The notes beneath the pieces are model-generated. The model was given only the letters and a program-made list of their open reading frames with translations, made no database searches and was not told where the DNA came from. Shown here one piece after another: positions 26,383 to 34,020 of a DNA stretch of 64,000 bases (position 1 is its first letter; each line of letters begins with the position of its first letter). Where the stretch lies: NCBI GenBank assembly GCA_964504655.1, contig CAZDFD010000006.1, forward strand, positions 30,760-94,759, written 5' to 3'. The position numbers and the translations under genes are program-made. This DNA comes from JANXAZ01 sp964504655 (GTDB taxonomy: Bacteria > Pseudomonadota > Alphaproteobacteria > Geminicoccales > Geminicoccaceae).

Positions 26383-27411
26383 TCAGGTGGCCGGGGCCGG
26401 CCGCACCCGGACCAGTTGCTTGCCGAGGTTGCGGCCGGTGAGCACCCCGAGGAACGCCTCGGGCGTCCGCTCGAGGCCGTCGGCGACATCGTAGCGGGTG
26501 CGCAGGGCGCCGGCGCGCACGAGGCTCCCGAGCCGCGCCCAGGCCTCGCCCCAGCGCTGCTCGAAGTCGAGCACGAGGAAGCCCTCGATCCGCGCCCGGG
26601 CGACCAGCACCTGGCGGAGGAAGCGCGGGCCGATGTCGGGCCGGCCGAGCCGGTCGGCGAGGGCGACCGTGCCCACGACCACGATCCGCGCCCGGGGTGC
26701 GAGGTTCTGGAGGACGGCGTCGTGGATCGGACCGGCGGTGTTGTCGAGGTAGAGGTCGACGCCGGAGGGCGCGAGACGGCGGAGCGCCGCCGCCAGATCG
26801 GCCTCCTCGCGGTGGGCGATCCCGTCGGCGTAGCCGCACTCCCGGCACCAGGCGAGCTTCTCGGCCGTGGAGGCGACCGCGAGCGGCCGCGCCCCGGCGA
26901 GCGCTGCGAGCTGGCCCGCGAGCTGGCCGACCGAGCCGGCCGCGGCCGAGACGAGCACCGTGTCGCCCGGCCTGACCCGGCCGGTCTCGAAGAGCGCGAA
27001 CCAGGCGGTGACGCCGTTCAGGCCCAGCACGTCGAGCCACGCCTCGGGCGGCGCCAGGGCGGTGTCGACCCGCCGGCAGGCCTCGGGCCGCAGGACCGCG
27101 TAGTCCTGCCAGCCGAAGCCGAAGTCGGTGACCAAGAGATCGCCCGCCCGCCAGTCCGCATGGCGGCTGTCGACCACCTCGGCGACCGCGCCGCCGATCA
27201 TCACCTCGCCCGGCCGCACGCCCTGGGCGTAGTTGGCGAGCGGCGCGATCCGCGCCCGCATGTAGGGGGCGACGTCGAGCAGGAGCGAGCGGGCCAAGAC
27301 CGTGCCCGGCTGCGGTGCGGGGACCGGCCCCTCCGCGAGCCGCCAGTCCTCGGGCCGCGGCATGCCTTCGGGGTGCCGCACCAGCCGCCAGCTCCGGTTG
27401 ACCTCGCCCAT
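26383..27411 (-). CDS. NADP-dependent MDR oxidoreductase (CurA / prostaglandin-reductase-like)
   Basis: A 342 aa zinc-free medium-chain reductase of the leukotriene B4 12-hydroxydehydrogenase/CurA group, which reduces the double bond of alpha,beta-unsaturated ketones or aldehydes using NADPH. Marks: the substrate region LLLDVAPYMRARI, GLNGVTAWFALFETG, the cofactor loop VSAAAGSVGQLAGQLA, and DLYLDNTAGPIHDAVL. Length is usual. It is convergent with lpdA and divergent from the TTG-start dehydrogenase at 27501. Physiological substrate unknown. Confidence 0.9.
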   Translation of the reverse strand: MGEVNRSWRLVRHPEGMPRPEDWRLAEGPVPAPQPGTVLARSLLLDVAPYMRARIAPLANYAQGVRPGEVMIGGAVAEVVDSRHADWRAGDLLVTDFGFGWQDYAVLRPEACRRVDTALAPPEAWLDVLGLNGVTAWFALFETGRVRPGDTVLVSAAAGSVGQLAGQLAALAGARPLAVASTAEKLAWCRECGYADGIAHREEADLAAALRRLAPSGVDLYLDNTAGPIHDAVLQNLAPRARIVVVGTVALADRLGRPDIGPRFLRQVLVARARIEGFLVLDFEQRWGEAWARLGSLVRAGALRTRYDVADGLERTPEAFLGVLTGRNLGKQLVRVRPAPAT

Positions 27412-27500
27412 CGCCCGTCTCCCCTGCCCCGGCCGGCGTTGCCGCCCCGCCGGGCCCTCGCTATAGCGCCCGCCCGGATCCCGGCCAGAGGGAGGCGGCC

Positions 27501-28841
27501 TTGAACCTGTTCACCCAGCTCCAGGCGCGGGCCGCGGCGAGCCGCCCGATCCGCGTCGGCATGATCGGGGCCGGCAAGTTCGGCACCATGTTCCTGGCCC
27601 AGGCGCGGCGGACCCCGGGTCTGCACGTCCTGGGCATCGCCGACCTCGCCCCGGACCGTGCCAAGGCCAATCTCCGCTACTGCGGCTGGGAGGAGGAGCG
27701 CTTCGCCGCCGCCACGCTCGACGCGGCAGCCAGGAGCGGCGCCACCTGCGTGCTCGAGGACGCCGCGGCCCTCCTGCGCCACCCCGCGCTCGAGGTGGTG
27801 ATCGAGGCCACGGGCGACCCCAAGGTCGGCATCCGCCACTGCCTTCAGGCCATCGCCGAGCGCAAGCACATCGTCATGGTCAACGTCGAGGCCGACGTGG
27901 TGGCCGGGCCCCTGCTCGCCCGCAGGGCCCGCGAGGCGGGGGTCGTGTACAGCCTGGCCTACGGCGACCAGCCGGCCCTGATCTGCGAGCACGTCGACTG
28001 GGCGCGCGCCTGTGGCTTCGAGGTCGTGGCCGCCGGCAAGGGCACCCGCTACCACCCCTCCTTCCACCAGAGCACCCCCGACACGGTCTGGGAGCATTTC
28101 GGCCTGTCGCGCGAGAAGGCCGAGCGCGGCCGGATGAACCCCAAGATGTTCAACAGCTTCATCGACGGGACCAAGTCCGGCATCGAGATGACCGCGGTCT
28201 GCAACGCGACCGGGCTCGTGCCGCAGCCCGACGGGCTCTCCTTCCCGCCCTGCCCGGCCCGCAGGCTCGCCCAGGTCTGCAAGCCGATGGCCGACGGCGG
28301 CTGCCTCGCGGTGCGCGGCACGACCGAAGTCGTCTCCTCGCTCCACCGCGACAAGAGCCCGGTGCCGGACGAGATCCAGCAGGGCACCTATGTCGTGGTC
28401 GCCTGCGGCCACGACTACGTGAAGTACTGCGCCGAGGAGTACCGGCTGGCCCCGGACGACACCTTCTCGTTCATGGCGATGTACCGGCCGACCCATCTGA
28501 TCGGCCTCGAGCTCGGCATCTCGGTCGCCTCGGTGGCGCTCAGAGGCGAGCCCACGGGCGCACCGGTCGGCTTCACCTCCGACGTCGTGGCCACCGCCAA
28601 GCGCGACCTCGCCGCGGGCGAGATCCTCGACGGCGAGGGCGGCTACTGCGTCTGGGGCAAGCAGGTGCCGGCCGCGGTGAGCCTGCGCGAGGGCTTCCTG
28701 CCGCTCGGCCTGGCCCACGACGTCGAGCTGCTCGCGCCGGTGCCGGCGGGCGGCAGGATCCGCTGGTCGGACGTGGCGATCGACGAGCGCGACCAGGCCG
28801 TGCAGATCCGCCGCGAGCTCGAGCGGTCGTTCTCGGCGTGA
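27501..28841 (+). CDS. Homoserine-dehydrogenase-like NAD(P) oxidoreductase with C-terminal SAF domain
   Basis: A 446 aa protein. The N-terminal Rossmann fold is clear (VGMIGAGKFGTMFLAQ), followed by EVVIEATGDPKVG and KHIVMVNVEADV as in homoserine-dehydrogenase-like proteins. The C-terminal part (about 350-430, VATAKRDLAAGEILDGEGGY) resembles a SAF domain, as found in sugar-acid enzymes. Such proteins occur in sugar-acid catabolic clusters, but no other sugar-acid gene lies beside it, so the substrate is open. The start is TTG, chosen for the GAGGGAGG ribosome site just upstream. It is 89 bp from the divergent MDR gene. Confidence 0.82.
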   Translation: MNLFTQLQARAAASRPIRVGMIGAGKFGTMFLAQARRTPGLHVLGIADLAPDRAKANLRYCGWEEERFAAATLDAAARSGATCVLEDAAALLRHPALEVVIEATGDPKVGIRHCLQAIAERKHIVMVNVEADVVAGPLLARRAREAGVVYSLAYGDQPALICEHVDWARACGFEVVAAGKGTRYHPSFHQSTPDTVWEHFGLSREKAERGRMNPKMFNSFIDGTKSGIEMTAVCNATGLVPQPDGLSFPPCPARRLAQVCKPMADGGCLAVRGTTEVVSSLHRDKSPVPDEIQQGTYVVVACGHDYVKYCAEEYRLAPDDTFSFMAMYRPTHLIGLELGISVASVALRGEPTGAPVGFTSDVVATAKRDLAAGEILDGEGGYCVWGKQVPAAVSLREGFLPLGLAHDVELLAPVPAGGRIRWSDVAIDERDQAVQIRRELERSFSA

Positions 28842-28869
28842 GTCCCTCGGGGCGATCATCAACTATGAG

Positions 28870-28898
28870 TTGAAAATCGTCCGCCCGACAGCTAGGAT
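28870..28898 (+). promoter_or_regulatory. Promoter of the RTX protein gene
   Basis: TTGAAA (28870-28875), exactly 17 bp, then TAGGAT (28893-28898); five of six and four of six consensus bases. It lies in an AT-richer patch of the 90 bp gap after the previous gene and 33 bp before the GTG start. It is one of the best-formed promoters in the window. Confidence 0.55.
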
Positions 28899-28931
28899 CC
28901 GGCCACCGCATCGGGGGCGGAGGGACGGCTC

Positions 28932-30575
28932 GTGGCATCGCTCGGGGTCGATCTGGAGAGGGCGCTGCGCATGAGCACGGCGCCGGTGGGTGTGTTCGCC
29001 AATGCCGAGGAGCAGTTCGCCGACGACAGCGGCGTGCTGCTCGTGGCGGGCGCCCGCGAGCTCGACGTGCTGGGGACCGATCTCGCCTACGACGAGGCCG
29101 ACGACGACGACGACGGCGACACGACCGAGCTCGTCGACGGCACCGTCGAGGCGGTCGACGCCTTCGTCGACGAGGAGGACTGGTTCTCGATCGAGGACGG
29201 CGAGGTCGACGCGGCCGAGATGATGGCGGCGATCGACGACGACGATCCCCTGGGCTTCTTCGGCCTGTTCCTCGGCGACGCCGACGAGATCGAGGGCGGC
29301 GACCTGGCCGACGAGCTCTGGGGCTTCGAGGGCGACGACCTGATCCTGGGCGGCGACGGCAACGACGTGCTGGACGGCGGCGAAGGCGACGACACGCTCG
29401 ACGGCGAGGCCGGCGACGACCTGATGCGCGGCGGCGAGGGCGACGACGTCTACACCGTCGATTCGAGCCGCGACCGCATCCTCGAGCTCGAGGACGAGGG
29501 CGAGGACACGGTGGTCGCCGACGCGAGCTTCCGCCTGCCGGACGAGGTCGAGATCCTGGTGTTCGAGGGCACCGACGACCTCGACGGCGTCGGCAACGAG
29601 CTCGACAACGAGCTGTTCGGCAATGCCGGAGACAACCAGCTCGCCGGCGGCGAGGGCGACGATCTGATGGCCGGCGGCGACGGCGACGACACCTACCTCG
29701 TGACCGAGGAGGGCGACGAGGTCGAGGAGGCCGAGGCGGAGGGCGACGACGAGGTGCTCTCGTCCGTCTCCTTCGAGCTGCCCGACCATGTCGAGGCCCT
29801 GACCCTGGTCGGCCGCGACGAGATCGACGGGACCGGCAACGATCTCGACAACACGATCACCGGCAACGGCCGTGCCAACGTGATCGACGGCGGCGGCGGT
29901 GCCGACGGCATGGCCGGTGGACGCGGCGACGACACCTACGTCCTCGACGATCCGGGCGACGAGATCGAGGAGGAGGCGCGCGGCGGGGTCGACACCGTCC
30001 TGGCCGACGGCGACGTCGATCTCGACGACTACGCCAATGTCGAGAACGTCGAGCTCGAGGGCACGGGCGATCACGCGGCGAGCGGCAACGCCCTTGCCAA
30101 CCTCCTGGTCGGCAACGAGGGCGACAACACGCTCGAGGGCCTCTTGGGCAACGACACGCTCGAGGGGGGCGACGGCGACGACGAGCTCCGGGGCGGCGTC
30201 GGCAACGACGATCTCGACGGCGGCGACGGCGACGACCTGCTGCGCGGCGGGCTCGGCCGCGACCTGCTCGAGGGCGGCCAGGGCGCCGACGATTTCGTGG
30301 TCGGCGACGGCCTGCGCTCGCGCGCGCTCGTGGCCGACTTCAGCCAGGCCGACGGCGACCGGCTCCTGATCGGCGATCTGCTCTCCGGCTTCGACCCCGA
30401 TACCGACGATCTGGTCGACTTCCTGAAGCTCACCGGCAAGGGCGACACGACGGTCGTGGCGGTCGACGTCGACGGGCCCGGCCGCGGCAGGGCGGTTGCG
30501 GTTGCCATCGTGGAGGGCGACCTCGGCACCGATCTGGCGACGCTCGTGAGCGAGGGGGTGATCGACCTCGCCTGA
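28932..30575 (+). CDS. RTX calcium-binding protein, probable type I secretion substrate
   Basis: A 547 aa, extremely acidic protein with no signal peptide. From about residue 120 it carries at least four blocks of RTX nonapeptides (GGxGxDxLx, e.g. LGGDGNDVLDGGEGDDTLDG), which fold into calcium-loaded beta rolls outside the cell. The end resembles the type I secretion C-terminal target domain (DRLLIGDLLSGFDPDTDD, TTVVAVDVDG). The N-terminal 100 residues have no recognised catalytic domain and include a run of five Asp. No type I exporter gene lies in the window. The GTG at 28932 follows GCGGAGGGA; an internal ATG at 28971 is an alternative start. Confidence 0.9.
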   Translation: MASLGVDLERALRMSTAPVGVFANAEEQFADDSGVLLVAGARELDVLGTDLAYDEADDDDDGDTTELVDGTVEAVDAFVDEEDWFSIEDGEVDAAEMMAAIDDDDPLGFFGLFLGDADEIEGGDLADELWGFEGDDLILGGDGNDVLDGGEGDDTLDGEAGDDLMRGGEGDDVYTVDSSRDRILELEDEGEDTVVADASFRLPDEVEILVFEGTDDLDGVGNELDNELFGNAGDNQLAGGEGDDLMAGGDGDDTYLVTEEGDEVEEAEAEGDDEVLSSVSFELPDHVEALTLVGRDEIDGTGNDLDNTITGNGRANVIDGGGGADGMAGGRGDDTYVLDDPGDEIEEEARGGVDTVLADGDVDLDDYANVENVELEGTGDHAASGNALANLLVGNEGDNTLEGLLGNDTLEGGDGDDELRGGVGNDDLDGGDGDDLLRGGLGRDLLEGGQGADDFVVGDGLRSRALVADFSQADGDRLLIGDLLSGFDPDTDDLVDFLKLTGKGDTTVVAVDVDGPGRGRAVAVAIVEGDLGTDLATLVSEGVIDLA

Positions 30576-30581
30576 GGGGGC

Positions 30582-31583
30582 TCAGAGCTCGATCACGAGC
30601 TTGCCGAGGTGCCGGGCGGCCCGCAGCGCCTGCAGCGCCGCCGCGGCCTCCTCGAAGGGGAACCGGCGGTCGATCACCGGCCGCAGCCCGGTCGCCGCGA
30701 CCGCCCGTCCGAAGGCCTCGAGCATGACCCGGCTGCCGACATAGACCCCCTGCAGCCGGATCGCCTTGCGCATCACCGGCGTGGGGTCGATCTGGCCGCC
30801 GGTCAGGACGCCGATGAGCGCGATGTGCCCGCCCGGGCGGGTCGCCGCGATCGAGCGGGCGAGGGTGCCGGCGCCGCCGACCTCGACCACGTGGTCGACG
30901 CCGAGGCCCCGGGTGAGCTCGAGCACCGGGCGCTCCCAGTCGGGGGTGGCGCTGCGGTCGACCGTGGCCCAGGCGCCGAGCCCCCGGGCGCGCTCGAGCT
31001 TGGCGGCGCTCGACGACACCACGATCGCCCGGGCGCCCGTGCGCGCGGCGAGCTGGAGGGCGAAGATCGAGACCCCGCCGGTGCCGAGGCAGAGCACCGT
31101 CTCGCCCGGCCTGAGGCGGCCGCTCTCGAAGAGCGCGTGCCAGGCGGTCAGACCGGCGCAGGGCAGCGTCGCGGCCTCGGCGAGGTCGAGCTCGCCCGGG
31201 ACCGGCACGACCCCGCCCTCGCGCAGCAGCACCTCCTCGGCGAGCACGCCGTCGATCGCCCCGCCGAGCGCGCTCGCCATCGCCGGGGCGGAGATCGGGC
31301 CGGCCTCCCAGGCCTGGAAGAAGCAGGACACGACCCGCTGCCCGGGGTGCACGGCGGTCACGCCCGGCCCGACCGCCAGCACCTCGCCGGCGGCGTCCGA
31401 GCAGGGCACGCGCGGCAGCGCGATGCCGCGGCCGAGCGGATCCTCGACGTTCAGGAGGTCGCGATAGTTGAGCGCCACGGCGGCGACCCGGACCAGCACC
31501 TCGCCCGGCCCCGGCCGGGGCCGCGGCCGCTCGACCAGGGAGAGCCCGTCGATGCCGGGCCGGCGGATCTCGAAGGCGCGCAT
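30582..31583 (-). CDS. Zinc-independent MDR alcohol dehydrogenase / quinone-reductase-like protein
   Basis: A 333 aa NAD(P)-dependent medium-chain dehydrogenase. It has the GroES-like N-domain (VALNYRDLLNVEDPLGRG, then VPCSDAAGEVLAVGPGV) and the cofactor domain (LCLGTGGVSIFALQLAARTGA). The structural zinc cysteine cluster of true alcohol dehydrogenases is not seen, so it is closer to the quinone oxidoreductase branch. It converges on the RTX gene with a 6 bp gap. A short palindrome and a strong GGAGGGG site precede the ATG. Confidence 0.88.
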   Translation of the reverse strand: MRAFEIRRPGIDGLSLVERPRPRPGPGEVLVRVAAVALNYRDLLNVEDPLGRGIALPRVPCSDAAGEVLAVGPGVTAVHPGQRVVSCFFQAWEAGPISAPAMASALGGAIDGVLAEEVLLREGGVVPVPGELDLAEAATLPCAGLTAWHALFESGRLRPGETVLCLGTGGVSIFALQLAARTGARAIVVSSSAAKLERARGLGAWATVDRSATPDWERPVLELTRGLGVDHVVEVGGAGTLARSIAATRPGGHIALIGVLTGGQIDPTPVMRKAIRLQGVYVGSRVMLEAFGRAVAATGLRPVIDRRFPFEEAAAALQALRAARHLGKLVIEL

Positions 31584-31591
31584 CCCCTCCT

Positions 31592-31606
31592 CCCCTGCTG
31601 CAGGGG
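31592..31606 (-). repeat. Short hairpin beside the ribosome site of the MDR gene
   Basis: CCCCTGCTGCAGGGG forms a perfect 6 bp stem with a 3-base loop. On the minus strand it lies directly before the AGGAGGGG Shine-Dalgarno and ATG of the MDR gene, 5 bp after the end of the glycosyltransferase gene. It could damp translation or end upstream transcription, but no T-run follows it. Confidence 0.4.
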
Positions 31607-31610
31607 CTGC

Positions 31611-32702
31611 TTAGAGCCACCGCTCGAGGATCGCCACCGCCTCGGCGATGCCGGTCGGTGCCACCGGCTCCGGCCGCGGCGCGGCGGCGAGCGCCCGCAC
31701 CGCCGCCGCGAGTGCGTCGGGCTCGCCGGGCAGGGGCCGGCCGAGGCCGAGCCGCTCGATCCAGCCCTCGAGGTGCGGCGCCTCGGGCCAGTCCGGGCGC
31801 CGGAGGAACAGCACCGGCGTGCCGGCCACCGCCGCCTCGACCAGGAGCCCGTAGCCGGTCTTGGTGATCAGGAGGTCGACGCTCGCGAGCAGGTCGGGAA
31901 AGGGCAGGCCCGCCGGGCCCACCGGCACGAGGCCCCGGCCGGCGGCGCCGTCGGCGAGCCAGACCACCCCGTCGAGCGGCGGCAGGACGGCGAGCGGCCG
32001 CGGCATGGGGATGCCGCCGAAGGCCACGAGCACGAGGACGGCATCGGCCGGCAGGGCCAGCCGGGCGAGGAGCTCGGCCCGGTGCGGCCGGCCCCGCCGG
32101 GCGACCGGCCCGACCGGGCGGCGATCGGGGTGCCAGGGCATCTCCAGATGCGGGTGGAGCTGGACGAAGGGGAACGCCGCGTAGGCCTCGCGCAGCCGCG
32201 TGGTCAGGGCGGAGGAGGCGAGCCCATAGGCCTCGAGCACGCTCGCCCAGTCGAGCGAGGAGACCGCCACCGCCGGCACCCCGGCCGCGGCCGCGGCGGC
32301 GAGACCGACCGGGCCGACATTGGCCACGAGGAGGTCGGGGTCCAGGGCGCGCAGTGCTGCGACCTCGCGTGCCAGGACGGTGTCCCACTCCCGCTCGAGC
32401 CGATCGTACCAGGCGCGGGTCGAAGGCCGGTCGGGCTCGACCGGGCTCAGCATGCGCAGGCCGATGTCGGGTGGCGCCGGGGCGCGCGCGAAGGGCCGCT
32501 GGAGCATGCCCTCGAGCCGCTCGTCGGCCAGATCGCTCCGCACCGTGAGTTCCAGCCGCGGCCGGCGGGCGCGCAGCCCGGCCAGGATCGGGGCGAGCTG
32601 CCCGAGATGGCCGAGGCCGTGGCCGGTGACGTCGACCACGAGCCGGGGCGCCGCACCGGCCGGCCGCGCGGCCGGGCCCGGACGGGGATCGACGTCGGGC
32701 AT
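31611..32702 (-). CDS. Glycosyltransferase-like protein (GT-B, MurG/UGT style)
   Basis: A 363 aa protein with a GT-B glycosyltransferase shape. The N-terminus VVDVTGHGLGHLGQLAPILA has the Gly/His-rich acceptor-side loop, and the C-terminal half has LLITKTGYGLLVEAAVAGTP, matching the donor-binding region of UDP-sugar transferases. A similar module heads L-arabinokinase-like proteins, so a sugar-recognising role without transferase activity is possible. The ATG at 32702 (MPDVDPRPGP) is chosen over 32765 because GGAAAG precedes it and family-like sequence begins soon after. It is divergent from tatA over 116 bp. Confidence 0.68.
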   Translation of the reverse strand: MPDVDPRPGPAARPAGAAPRLVVDVTGHGLGHLGQLAPILAGLRARRPRLELTVRSDLADERLEGMLQRPFARAPAPPDIGLRMLSPVEPDRPSTRAWYDRLEREWDTVLAREVAALRALDPDLLVANVGPVGLAAAAAAGVPAVAVSSLDWASVLEAYGLASSALTTRLREAYAAFPFVQLHPHLEMPWHPDRRPVGPVARRGRPHRAELLARLALPADAVLVLVAFGGIPMPRPLAVLPPLDGVVWLADGAAGRGLVPVGPAGLPFPDLLASVDLLITKTGYGLLVEAAVAGTPVLFLRRPDWPEAPHLEGWIERLGLGRPLPGEPDALAAAVRALAAAPRPEPVAPTGIAEAVAILERWL

Positions 32703-32758
32703 CGCCGTGCTACTTTCCGCCAGCGTGGGGCCGGGCGGCCGCGATCCGGGGGCCGGCC

Positions 32759-32787
32759 TTGGCACGCCGGGCGCGAGCGGATAGCTT
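32759..32787 (+). promoter_or_regulatory. Putative tatA promoter
   Basis: TTGGCA (32759-32764), 17 bp, then TAGCTT (32782-32787), 31 bp before the tatA ATG. The -35 box matches five of six consensus bases, the -10 only three. It is the only plausible pair in the 116 bp divergent gap. Confidence 0.35.
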
Positions 32788-32818
32788 CCGGCGGCGCTCG
32801 GGAACGGGAGTGGGACGG

Positions 32819-33016
32819 ATGGGCACGTTCAGCCTGTGGCACTGGCTCGTGGTGCTGGCGGTGATCCTGATCATCTTCGGGGCCGGCAAGCTGCCCTCGG
32901 TGATGGGCGATCTCGCCAAGGGCATCAAGAACTTCAAGGCTGGCATGAAGGACGACGAGGCGACCGCGCAGCTCCCCAAGGAGGAGCCCAAGAGCGAGAC
33001 CAAGACCGCCGCCTGA
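32819..33016 (+). CDS. tatA: Sec-independent protein translocase subunit TatA
   Basis: A 65 aa protein with one N-terminal membrane helix (HWLVVLAVILIIFGAGKLP), the conserved FGxGKLP hinge and the amphipathic helix VMGDLAKGIKNFKAGM, then an acidic/Lys-rich tail. TatA oligomers open the pore for folded proteins with twin-arginine signals; the SoeABC-type molybdoenzyme in this window may be maturation-linked to Tat but carries no visible Tat signal here. tatB and tatC are not adjacent. The ORF opens at 32759, but the ATG at 32819 gives the canonical MGTFSLWHWLVV start. Confidence 0.95.
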   Translation: MGTFSLWHWLVVLAVILIIFGAGKLPSVMGDLAKGIKNFKAGMKDDEATAQLPKEEPKSETKTAA

Positions 33017-33020
33017 GCGC

Positions 33021-33965
33021 TCAGAGCCCCGCGTCCCAATAGGGCGGGTCGCCGAAGCGCCCGAGCAGGAAGTCGACCAGCGCCCGTACCCGGACCGGCG
33101 GGCGGCCCCCCGCCGGCCAGACCGCGTGGAGCGCGAAGCGCGGGACCTCCCAGCCGTCCAGCACGCGCACGAGCCGCCCGGCGCGGAGCGCGTCGCCGAC
33201 GATGAAGGTGGGCAGCAGCACGATGCCGAGCCCTGCCTCGGCGGCGCCGGCGAGGCAGTCGCCGTTGTTGGCGACGAACCGGTCGTCGACCACCACCGTG
33301 GCGCGCCGGCCGTCCCGCTCGAGCGGCCAGCGCTGGCCGGTGGCGAGATACCCGTAGTGCAGGCAGCGGTGGCGGAGCAGGTCGTCCGGCTCGACCGGCC
33401 GGCCGTGGCGCTCGAGATAGGCCGGGGCCGCGCACAGCACGATCCGCACCGGCGCCAACTGGCGGGCGATCATCGAGGAGTCGGGCAGGTCGCCGATCCG
33501 GAGCGCGAGGTCGAACCCCTCCTGGACCAGATCGACGAACCGGTCGCCCAGCACGAGCTCGATCCTGAGCGAGGAGAAGCGTTCGGCGAAGGCGGCGAGC
33601 GGCGGCCCCAGATGGCGGATGCCGAAGCTCATGGGCGCGCTGAGCTTGAGCCGGCCGTGCGGCTCGCCGCGGCGGCGCGCGAGCTCGTCCATGCCCTCCT
33701 GGAACTCGGCCAGCATCCGCCGGGCGTGCGGCAGGAAGGCGCTGCCCTCGCCGGTGAGCCCGACCCGGCGGGTGGTGCGGGCGAGGAGGCGGGCGCCGAG
33801 CCGCCGCTCGAGCGCCGCCACCCGCTTGCTCACGAGCGCGCGGGCGAGCCCGAGGCGGGCGGCCGCGGCCGAGAAGCTGCCGGTCTCGGCGACGGTGGCG
33901 AAGGCCTGGACGAGGTCGAGGCGATCCACGTTGCCGAGCCCGCTCCACCGCTCCGCCACGCCCAT
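33021..33965 (-). CDS. LysR-family transcriptional regulator
   Basis: A 314 aa regulator with an N-terminal winged HTH (about 14-75: FATVAETGSFSAAAARLGLA, then SKRVAALERRLGARLLARTT) and a LysR substrate-binding domain typical of the CrgA/AaeR-like group (GRLKLSAPMSFGIRHLGPPL). It ends 5 bp from the convergent tatA stop. The FAD-oxidase gene lies upstream on the same strand, 55 bp away, so the LysR gene could be its neighbour in a transcript; its effector is unknown. A GTG 12 codons downstream (at 33929) may be the true start. Confidence 0.93.
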   Translation of the reverse strand: MGVAERWSGLGNVDRLDLVQAFATVAETGSFSAAAARLGLARALVSKRVAALERRLGARLLARTTRRVGLTGEGSAFLPHARRMLAEFQEGMDELARRRGEPHGRLKLSAPMSFGIRHLGPPLAAFAERFSSLRIELVLGDRFVDLVQEGFDLALRIGDLPDSSMIARQLAPVRIVLCAAPAYLERHGRPVEPDDLLRHRCLHYGYLATGQRWPLERDGRRATVVVDDRFVANNGDCLAGAAEAGLGIVLLPTFIVGDALRAGRLVRVLDGWEVPRFALHAVWPAGGRPPVRVRALVDFLLGRFGDPPYWDAGL

Positions 33966-34020
33966 AGGCGGGCCGGCCGCGGCGGTCCAGGCCGCCCCGG
34001 CGCGCCCGCCCGGCGCGGCC

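Noticed and set aside
28932..30575. LapG-cleavable adhesin for the LapG-like protease
   Set aside because: It has no dialanine TAAG/PAAG-type site and no retention module, and it is far too small; the true target is probably elsewhere.
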